Origin: an uncultured Bacilli bacterium
GTDB lineage: Bacteria > Bacillota_I > Bacilli_A > RF39 > UBA660
Assembly: GCA_934086485.1 (NCBI GenBank)
Contig: CAKOIF010000007.1
Coordinates: 4,021-68,020 of the forward strand
Length of the DNA: 64,000 nt
Direction: 5' to 3'
Shown here: positions 57,972 through 64,000 of the stretch, in pieces
Position numbering within the stretch: position 1 is the first letter of the stretch
Layout of the letters: each line of letters starts with the position of its first letter
The notes under the pieces: generated by a model
What the model was told of the DNA's origin: nothing
What the model saw: the letters and a program-made list of their open reading frames with translations, nothing else
The model's database searches: none
Translations under genes and position numbers: made by a program

Positions 57972-59343
57972 CTTTTTTTATTTCTTCGATAAATATTGAG
58001 GGATTATTTCTTGGTACCATTAAATAAGTTTTAAATTTACATCTTGTAATGGCTACGAAGAAAACTCTTCTTTCTTCGGCAAAAGGGTAGTCATCCTCTT
58101 TCGAAGATACATAAGATAAAATATTATGATTTTCAATTTTATTTGGAAGTCCATAAGTTGAGTTTGATACATTTAAAAGAATTACGAAGTCCTCTTCAAG
58201 TCCTTTAGCGGAATGAATAGTTAGATATTTATATTCTTTATCATTATATTTTAAAATTCCATTATTATATTCAAAATCTTTATCAATATATTCATATATA
58301 TCTTTTTGATTTCTTCCTAAAATAAGAATCTTTTTATCAGATAATTTATTAAGTAAATTCTTAAATTTTTTTTTAGCATTTAAATAATATATAATTTCTA
58401 AAGGTTTGCTAGTATGCGTAAATCCGTGCATACTTTTATCAAGTTGAAAGGGATTTTTATTAATGAACGTTGCACTTATATCAATTAATTCTTGACTAAA
58501 CCGATAAGTATTAACAAGCTTTAACTCTTTTAAATTATTAATATATTTATGAAGATTTAAAAAGATAAATAAATCACAACCTGAAAAATGATATATACTT
58601 TGAGCATCATCTCCGACAGCAGTTAAAATTGCTCCAGTATTATCAATTATTGTTTTAGCAAGATTAAATCTAATTAATGAAGTATCTTGAAATTCATCAA
58701 TTATAATATATTTAAAGTTTTTATAATTATATTTTGCCTTTAATATTTTAGTGGCAATAATTATTAAATCATCAAAATCTAAACTACCTGTTGAATTTTT
58801 TTCTTCTTCATAAAGATAAAAAATATCAAGAATAATTTTAAGTAAATATTTATCTTGATAATTTTTTACGATATTTTTTAAACTATCAATATCATGGTTA
58901 TTAGTTTTGAATAAATTAATAAATGTTTTAATTAACTTTTTAAATGAAATATATTCACTTTTACCTTTATCAAGTTTTAAAATATTTAAATATCTACATA
59001 GTTTTGATTTATCTTTAATTGTCATAAGATATTCATCAATAATATAATCGAGCAAATTATCACAGCATATTTGATAATTAATTTTATTATATTTTAAAAT
59101 ATCAATTGCAAGTCTATGAAAAGTAGTTATAAAGATATCACTTCCTAGTTTTTTCTTTAGATCATCAACACTTTTATTTGTAAATGATATTAAAAGAATT
59201 TCACTTTCATTAGTACCATTTGCTATTAAAGTTTTTACTTTTTCACAGATAGTTGTACTTTTGCCACTTCCTGGTCCTGCGATAACAAGACAATGTCCAG
59301 TTTCATTTACAACTTTCATTTGGTATTCATCAAGTTTAGACAT
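57964..59343 (-). CDS. Short UvrD/Rep-family helicase
   Basis: 459 residues against about 700 for UvrD/PcrA. SF1 motifs are present: LDEYQMKVV (Q motif), AGPGSGKSTTICEKV (Walker A), SFTNKSVDDL, DEFQDTSLIRF (II), GDDAQSIYHFSGCD (III), NTYRFS, LTIHSAKGLEEDFVILL (V) and FVAITRCK (VI). The 1B/2B accessory domains are reduced. No nuclease domain is fused. It may serve in repair or restart; a defence role is possible for short UvrD proteins but nothing adjacent supports it. AAAGGAACC precedes the ATG. Confidence 0.85.
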   Translation of the reverse strand: MSKLDEYQMKVVNETGHCLVIAGPGSGKSTTICEKVKTLIANGTNESEILLISFTNKSVDDLKKKLGSDIFITTFHRLAIDILKYNKINYQICCDNLLDYIIDEYLMTIKDKSKLCRYLNILKLDKGKSEYISFKKLIKTFINLFKTNNHDIDSLKNIVKNYQDKYLLKIILDIFYLYEEEKNSTGSLDFDDLIIIATKILKAKYNYKNFKYIIIDEFQDTSLIRFNLAKTIIDNTGAILTAVGDDAQSIYHFSGCDLFIFLNLHKYINNLKELKLVNTYRFSQELIDISATFINKNPFQLDKSMHGFTHTSKPLEIIYYLNAKKKFKNLLNKLSDKKILILGRNQKDIYEYIDKDFEYNNGILKYNDKEYKYLTIHSAKGLEEDFVILLNVSNSTYGLPNKIENHNILSYVSSKEDDYPFAEERRVFFVAITRCKFKTYLMVPRNNPSIFIEEIKKVI

Positions 59344-59440
59344 AAGGTTCCTTTCCTCATATCATACGTCCAAGAAGATATTATCAAAATTTTGGATAGA
59401 TGTAAAGAGTTTAATGAATGTTTATTTTAACAAAAAAATG

Positions 59441-59460
59441 CAAGATAAACCTCTTGCATA
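59441..59460 (-). terminator. Terminator of toxin-like locus 4
   Basis: Minus strand TGCAAGA, loop GGTTTA, TCTTGCA, then seven T. Confidence 0.8.
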
Positions 59461-59483
59461 AATATATAAATAAATGATATATT
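59454..59483 (+). promoter_or_regulatory. Promoter of antisense RNA, locus 4
   Basis: TTGCAT, 18 bases, TATATT, identical to locus 1. Confidence 0.6.
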
Positions 59484-59489
59484 ATAAAT

Positions 59490-59612
59490 AGGTAAACGTG
59501 AAGGAAGTTCGCGTTACCTAAATGGTTAGATAGCGCTATCCGGCTATAATAGATTTCAAAATATGGCATAACCACATAATGATTTCTATCGTAATCTGGA
59601 CGGCGCGTTTTA
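59490..59612 (+). ncRNA. Antitoxin-like antisense RNA, locus 4
   Basis: Diverged sequence with the same architecture: 5' hairpin GGTAAACG/CGTTACC, central ATAGA/TCTAT pairing, terminal GCGC stem with ATCC/GGAC, then TTTTATATATT. Paired changes relative to loci 1 and 2 support the fold. Confidence 0.5.
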
Positions 59613-59689
59613 TATATTCTGAGTAGCTATTCCAAAATAATAAAACGATAATCAAAATTTATTACTCTTACGAGGTCCTTTTTGCTCAT
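59536..59689 (-). pseudogene. Frameshifted toxin-like membrane peptide, locus 4
   Basis: After AAAGGAGG and 7 bases, ATG opens MSKKDLVRVINF but stops after 20 residues. Removing one A from AATAAATTTTG restores a frame continuing LIIVLLFWNSYSEYIKRAVQ and ITIEIIMWLCHILKSIIAG, collinear with the peptides at 31929 and 34127. The promoter (59787-59814), ribosome site and leader remain intact, so the loss is recent or the assembly has an error. Confidence 0.55.
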
Positions 59690-59786
59690 TTACATTCCTC
59701 CTTTCGTCTAGTGAAAAATCTTGGTGCACCAAAACCCTTAGAAATAATTAAGAAGGTAACGCCATTTCCAGCACGTTCGAGTAGTT

Positions 59787-59814
59787 ATTATACATAAGAA
59801 AAAACTAATTGCAA
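59787..59814 (-). promoter_or_regulatory. Promoter of toxin-like gene, locus 4
   Basis: Minus strand TTGCAA, 16 bases, TATAAT, the same spacing as loci 1 and 2. Confidence 0.6.
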
Positions 59815-59855
59815 GCGATAGGGCATTACAAGACAAAATAAGCCATAAAAAATTT

Positions 59856-59884
59856 AATTAGAGAAAAAAACTCTAATTTTTTTT
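59856..59884 (+). terminator. Relic terminator at the start of the surface-gene array
   Basis: AATTAGAG and CTCTAATT stem plus T run, the same as the terminators ending surface genes D and E, followed by the same TTTGATGTC flank. No surface gene precedes it, so an array member was probably lost. Confidence 0.7.
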
Positions 59885-59949
59885 GATGTCAAAAAAGTAA
59901 TTAAAAACCTCGCAAACTCAGTATTTATAAGGGATAGTCTTTCATAAAG

Positions 59950-60074
59950 TATAATCATTTAGGAAAATCTATCCTAGTATTTATGCTATTTCTATTCTAA
60001 TTCTAGCATTTTTTTGAGTAGATTTCTAGTCCTTTTCCCATAAAATCGATATGCTATTTTCCTAAATGATTATA
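59950..60074. promoter_or_regulatory. Invertible promoter cassette D, core facing away
   Basis: A perfect 19-bp inverted repeat TATAATCATTTAGGAAAAT (59950-59968) with its complement at 60056-60074 flanks an 87-bp core. On the minus strand the core has TAGAAA, 23 bases, TAGAAT. The repeat is identical to that of cassette F. The right flank CCAGTATTTAAGCGGAATT leads to the ribosome site. Confidence 0.75.
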
Positions 60075-60120
60075 ATCTAGGAAAATGTACTCCAGTATTT
60101 AAGCGGAATTGGAGTAGGTT

Positions 60121-61662
60121 ATGAAAAATAAAAAAGTAGTTATAATTTTAACATCAATGATAATATTAATCGGAGGTATATTTTTTATAAATCAAATATA
60201 TATCAAATCTAAAAATAAACACATACCGAAGAAAAATAATTTAGCAATAATGGTAAAAGGTGAGTCAGGAGAATATATAAGTTCTGATACAATACCCAAA
60301 GGAAATTATGTTTTAAATGAGGATAAAACAAAATGTGAAAATAATGGCAAAGTATTAAACTATGATAGTACTTTAGGTAAAGTGAGTTTTTCATTTGTAG
60401 GTAGTGATAGATGTTCACTATATTTTGATAAGATAATTGATACAGAAAAACCAGTTATATCTAATTTAACTGTTAATGGAACAACAATAACAGCAACACT
60501 TACAGATAATGTTGAACTATCTGGATATGGAATAAGTACAAGTAACAGCACTGAACCAACAAGTTGGACTACAATAAGTGGTACAACATATAATTTAAGT
60601 ATTACAATAACAACTGAAGGAACCTATTATTTATGGGTAAAAGATAGTGCTGGAAATAAAGCATTATCAGAAGTAATAGATTTAGTTAAATATGGTTGGA
60701 AAACAATTCTAGCAAATAACACAGTAAATGAAACAACTCCAAATTTTGCAAATACTGCGACAACAAATGAAGGACTATTTAAGGCTGATGATGATTTAGG
60801 AACATCATATTATTTTAGAGGAGCCGTAAATAATAACTGGGTAAAATTTGGTAAAGACAGTAATGGAAATTATATGTACTGGCGAATAATCAGAATTAAT
60901 GGAGATGGTTCAATAAGAATGATATATTCTGGTACAACAGCTCCAACAAGTAGTACAGCAACGATAATGACTGGAACAAGAACTCAAATAAATGCATCAA
61001 CATATGCATTTAGTGATAGTTACAGTGATCCAGCATATGTAGGCTATATGTACACGTTAGGAGAGCAACACGGAAATAGTACTTCAAGTGCAATAAAGAT
61101 TACAATAGATAATTGGTATAAAACTACAACTTTAGAAACTGATAGTGCAACAAAAAATTTAGTATCACAAAATCAGATATTTTGTAATGATAGAAGTGTA
61201 ACAACAAATACAAGTAGTGCGCCGGGAGAAATAAGTGGAAGTATGTCTACAAGTACAACATATTACTATGGAGCATATATAAGAATATTTACAAATAAAA
61301 CTCCAACATTAACTTGTTTATTTGATAGCGATAAATTTACAACCAAAAATAGTAATATAGGAAATAAAAAATTAGATTATCCCGTAGGACTTATTACAGC
61401 GGATGAAGTAGCAATGGCTGGTGGTGTTTTTAATACAGAAAATAAATCATATTATTTATACACAAATCAATACTATTGGACTGGTTCGCCTTATGATTTC
61501 TTCAGTATTTATACTCGTGCTTTTGAATATCAAATTTTTTCAACAGGTTTACTTGGAGGTCGTTATAATGGTCCTGATGGTATACGCCCAGTTATAAGTT
61601 TATCCTCAAAAGTTAAATTATCTGGGAATGGTACATATAATAATGTTTATACAGTAAGTTAA
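60121..61662 (+). CDS. Surface protein D, membrane anchor with Ig-like and variable domains
   Basis: 513 residues. N-terminal membrane anchor (KKVVIILTSMIILIGGIFFI), a conserved block (KKNNLAIMVKGESGEYISSD, SFSFVGSDRCSLYF), then an Ig-like domain (EKPVISNLTVNGTTITATLT up to YYLWVKDSAGN). The C-terminal half matches protein A: YYFRGAVNNNWVKFGKD, MYWRIIRINGDGSIRMIYSG, DNWYKTT, FCNDRSV, VGLITADEVAMAGG, WTGSPYDFF, RPVISLSSKVKLSGNGT and VYTVS. The 29 residues between WTGSP and GIRP are hypervariable. ATG after TTGGAGTAGG. Surface display is inferred; no LPxTG motif. Confidence 0.75.
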   Translation: MKNKKVVIILTSMIILIGGIFFINQIYIKSKNKHIPKKNNLAIMVKGESGEYISSDTIPKGNYVLNEDKTKCENNGKVLNYDSTLGKVSFSFVGSDRCSLYFDKIIDTEKPVISNLTVNGTTITATLTDNVELSGYGISTSNSTEPTSWTTISGTTYNLSITITTEGTYYLWVKDSAGNKALSEVIDLVKYGWKTILANNTVNETTPNFANTATTNEGLFKADDDLGTSYYFRGAVNNNWVKFGKDSNGNYMYWRIIRINGDGSIRMIYSGTTAPTSSTATIMTGTRTQINASTYAFSDSYSDPAYVGYMYTLGEQHGNSTSSAIKITIDNWYKTTTLETDSATKNLVSQNQIFCNDRSVTTNTSSAPGEISGSMSTSTTYYYGAYIRIFTNKTPTLTCLFDSDKFTTKNSNIGNKKLDYPVGLITADEVAMAGGVFNTENKSYYLYTNQYYWTGSPYDFFSIYTRAFEYQIFSTGLLGGRYNGPDGIRPVISLSSKVKLSGNGTYNNVYTVS

Positions 61663-61691
61663 ATTAGAGATAAAAAAATCTAATTTTTTTT
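61662..61691 (+). terminator. Terminator of surface gene D
   Basis: AATTAGA and TCTAATT arms with eight T. Confidence 0.8.
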
Positions 61692-61756
61692 GATGTCAAA
61701 AAAGTAATTAAAAACCTCACAAACCCAGTGTTTATAAGGCATCAAGTTTCATAAAG

Positions 61757-61881
61757 TATAAACATTTAGGAAAATGTATCCTAGTATTTATGCTATTTCT
61801 ATCATAATTCTAGCATTTTTTTAAGTGAATTTCTAGTCCTTTTCCCGTAAAATCGATATGCAATTTTCCTAAATGTTTATA
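61757..61881. promoter_or_regulatory. Invertible promoter cassette E, core facing away
   Basis: A perfect 19-bp inverted repeat TATAAACATTTAGGAAAAT (61757-61775) with its complement at 61863-61881 flanks an 87-bp core. It differs from D and F at one base in each arm, compensated on both sides. Core orientation as in A, D and F. Confidence 0.75.
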
Positions 61882-61927
61882 ATCTAAGAAAATAAATATT
61901 CGGATTTATGTGGAATTGGAGTAGGTT

Positions 61928-63460
61928 ATGAAAAATAAAAAAATAATTATTGTTTTAATATCAATGATAGTATTAATCGGAGGTATTTTATTTGTAAATA
62001 AAATATATAATAAATCTAAAAATAAACGCATACCGAAGAAAAATAATTTAGCAATAATGGTAAAAGGTGAATCTGGAGATTATATAAGTTCAGATGCAAT
62101 CCCAAAAGGTAACTATGTTTTAAATGAAGAAAAAACTATATGTGAAAATAATGGTAAAGTTTTAAATTATGATAATACTTTAGGTAAAGTAAGTTTTTCA
62201 TTTGTAGGTAGTGATAGATGTTCATTATACTTTGATAAAATAATAGACAACGAAAAGCCAGTTATATCTAACTTAGCAGTAAATGATACAACAGTAACAG
62301 CAACATTAACTGATAATATAGAATTATCCGGCTATGGAATAAGCACAAGTAATAGTGCGGAACCAACAAGTTGGACCTCAATAAGTGGAACATCTTACAA
62401 TTTAAGTACAGAGATAACGACCGAAGGAACATATTATTTGTGGGTAAAAGATAGTGCAGAAAATAAAACAGTATCAGATGTAATAGATTTAGAAAAGAAA
62501 GGCTATCAAACAATACTTATAAATAATGGTGGTAAAGATATAATCGAAGCAAAAGGTACACCGGATTTTAGTAAAGTTGCCACAACGAATGAAGGAATGT
62601 ATGCAGCTGAGGATGATTATACTGCAACAACAGGAATGAAATCATATTACTTCAGAGGAGCAGTAAATAATAACTGGGTAAAGTTTGGAAAAGATAGTTC
62701 TAATAAAGATATATACTGGCGAATAATTAGAATTAATGGAGATGGTTCAATAAGAATGATATATAGTGGAACAACAGCTCCAACGGCAGGTACAGCAATA
62801 GTAATGACAGGAACAGGAACACAAATAAATACAACAACATATTCGTTTAATACGGATTCTGATAATCCAGCATATGTAGGGTATATGTATACATTGAATG
62901 TACAACACGGTAATAGTACATCGAGTAAGATTAAAACAACGATAGATAATTGGTATAAAAAAACAACATTAAAAGATAATGAATTATTATCTCAAAATCA
63001 AATTTTTTGTAATGATAGAAGTGTAACAAATGGAAACTTTTCAACTTCGAGTTCGTTTGATTATTCAGCATATACAAGGCTATATACAAATAAAAGTCCA
63101 ATACTAATTTGTTCTACAGAAAGCGACAAATTTACTTCAAAAGAAAGTAGTATAGGAAATAAAAACTTAACATATCCAGTAGGCTTAATTACTGCGGATG
63201 AAATAGTAATGGCTGGTGGAAAATATATAACAAATAATAGTTCTTATTATTTGTATACAAACCAAAATTATTGGTCGGGGTCGCCTTTTTATTTCACAAG
63301 TGTGGAAGTTTATGCTATGGGTTTTTTAGTGAATGCTTCAGGTAATCTTGACGCTTATGGTATTTATCTTACATATGGTGCTAGGCCAGTTGTTAGTTTA
63401 TCATCAAAAGTCAAATTATCTGGAAATGGTACATACAATAATGTTTACACAGTAAGTTAA
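61928..63460 (+). CDS. Surface protein E, membrane anchor with Ig-like and variable domains
   Basis: 510 residues. Same layout as D: anchor (KKIIIVLISMIVLIGGILFV), NNLAIMVKGESGDYISSD, Ig-like domain, YYFRGAVNNNWVKFGKD, IYWRIIRINGDGSIRMIYSG, DNWYKK, FCNDRSV, WSGSPFYF, ARPVVSLSSKVKLSGNGT and VYTVS. The region KGYQTILINNGGKDIIEAKG resembles the corresponding part of protein A more than D, showing mosaic relations. The 30 residues between WSGSP and GARP are hypervariable and encoded by adenine-poor codons. The unit gene-terminator-cassette repeats about every 1.8 kb. Confidence 0.75.
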   Translation: MKNKKIIIVLISMIVLIGGILFVNKIYNKSKNKRIPKKNNLAIMVKGESGDYISSDAIPKGNYVLNEEKTICENNGKVLNYDNTLGKVSFSFVGSDRCSLYFDKIIDNEKPVISNLAVNDTTVTATLTDNIELSGYGISTSNSAEPTSWTSISGTSYNLSTEITTEGTYYLWVKDSAENKTVSDVIDLEKKGYQTILINNGGKDIIEAKGTPDFSKVATTNEGMYAAEDDYTATTGMKSYYFRGAVNNNWVKFGKDSSNKDIYWRIIRINGDGSIRMIYSGTTAPTAGTAIVMTGTGTQINTTTYSFNTDSDNPAYVGYMYTLNVQHGNSTSSKIKTTIDNWYKKTTLKDNELLSQNQIFCNDRSVTNGNFSTSSSFDYSAYTRLYTNKSPILICSTESDKFTSKESSIGNKNLTYPVGLITADEIVMAGGKYITNNSSYYLYTNQNYWSGSPFYFTSVEVYAMGFLVNASGNLDAYGIYLTYGARPVVSLSSKVKLSGNGTYNNVYTVS

Positions 63461-63487
63461 ATTAGAGACAAAAACTCTAATTTTTTT
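63460..63487 (+). terminator. Terminator of surface gene E
   Basis: ATTAGAG and CTCTAAT arms with T run. Confidence 0.8.
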
Positions 63488-63553
63488 AAATTTAAAAAAA
63501 GTAATTAAAATTCTCGCAATCCCAGTGTTTATAAGGCATCAAGTTTCATAAAG

Positions 63554-63678
63554 TATAATCATTTAGGAAAATACATCCTAGTATTTATGCTATTTCTATT
63601 CTAATTCTAACATTTTTTTGAGTGAATTTCTAGCCCTTTTCCCATAAAATCGAGATGCAATTTTCCTAAATGATTATA
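63554..63678. promoter_or_regulatory. Invertible promoter cassette F, core facing away
   Basis: The 19-bp repeat TATAATCATTTAGGAAAAT (63554-63572) with its complement at 63660-63678, and an 87-bp core in the same orientation as D and E. The repeat equals that of D exactly. Confidence 0.75.
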
Positions 63679-63724
63679 ATCTAGGAAAATATCTTTCAGT
63701 ATTTAAGCGGAATTGGAGTAAGTT

Positions 63725-64000
63725 ATGAAAAATAAAAAAATAATTGTTTTAACATCAATGATAGTTTTAATTGGAGGTATATTTCTAGTAAATAAAATAT
63801 ATAATAAACCTAAAAATAAAAACATACCGAAGAAAAATAATTTAGCAATAATGGTAAAAGGTGAATCTGGAAATTATATAAGTTCAGATGCAATCCCAAA
63901 AGGTAACTACGTTTTAAATGAGGAAAAAACCGTATGTGAAAATAATGGCAAAGTATTAAACTATGATAGTGCAACTGGAAAAGTAAGTTTTTCATTTGTA
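63725..64000 (+). CDS. Surface protein F, 5' part
   Basis: The first 92 codons of a third member of the right-hand array, cut by the window edge. Anchor (IIVLTSMIVLIGGIFLVNKI), then KKNNLAIMVKGESGNYISSD, IPKGNYVLNEEKT and GKVSFSFV, nearly identical to D and E. ATG after TTGGAGTAAG. It shows that the tandem array continues to the right. Confidence 0.75.
   Translation, partial: MKNKKIIVLTSMIVLIGGIFLVNKIYNKPKNKNIPKKNNLAIMVKGESGNYISSDAIPKGNYVLNEEKTVCENNGKVLNYDSATGKVSFSFV

Overview
The window is about 28-30% GC, uses the standard bacterial code, and has Gram-positive Shine-Dalgarno sites and sigma-A-type promoters. It encodes CotE, sigma-K, a YjcZ-type tiny spore peptide, EzrA and Gram-positive-type ThiI and PrsA. 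This points to an anaerobic, endospore-forming member of the Bacilli/Erysipelotrichia side of the Firmicutes, probably a gut commensal with a reduced genome. Supporting traits are the NrdD/NrdG anaerobic reductase, acetate kinase, a C-terminally short alanyl-tRNA synthetase and a ClpC-like protein with a decayed second ATPase domain. Assignment below class level cannot be made from the sequence alone.

Layout. 1-4555: dNMP kinase end, alaS, murD and a membrane protein. 4556-6584: an invertible-promoter cassette and the first surface protein. 6585-12971: dusB, murC, a Crp/Fnr regulator and nrdDG. 12972-14412: a small accessory island with a CdiA-C-like nuclease and three tandem convergent small-RNA genes. 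14413-25525: membrane signalling (GGDEF-like), BrkB, ClpC-like and P-type ATPase genes. 25526-26930: a second accessory island with a broken HipA-like gene, a second CdiA-C-like nuclease with the same leader, and one convergent small RNA. 27221-31660: two tRNAs, ezrA, cysteine desulfurase and thiI. 31661-36600: two surface-protein genes, each behind an invertible cassette, interleaved with three copies of a compact convergent RNA/small-membrane-peptide locus resembling type I toxin-antitoxin modules. 36637-51188: housekeeping and sporulation genes (ackA, nrnA, recX, DUF11 proteins, prsA, YjcZ peptides, capA-like, HIT, HerA-like, serpin, cotE, rpsP, khpA, sigK). 51189-57971: a bacteriocin-like ABC-transporter operon framed by two membrane-anchored XRE regulators. 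57964-59343: a UvrD-like helicase. 59344-64000: a fourth copy of the toxin-like locus, then a tandem array of three surface-protein genes with invertible cassettes that runs off the right edge.

The main result is a multi-locus, apparently phase-variable surface system. Six paralogous genes (4821, 32524, 34729, 60121, 61928, 63725) each sit 37-52 bp downstream of a 19-21 bp (12 bp in one case) inverted repeat flanking an 87-103 bp promoter-like core. The core faces the gene at 32524 and 34729 and faces away at the other four. The proteins are built from two alternative N-terminal modules and two alternative C-terminal modules. Three carry an adenine-poor hypervariable stretch near the C-terminus that resembles a diversity-generating-retroelement variable region. 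Two further candidate systems stand out: the convergent sRNA/membrane-peptide loci beside the surface genes, and the CdiA-C-like nucleases with a shared leader and convergent hairpin RNAs driven by near-consensus promoters.
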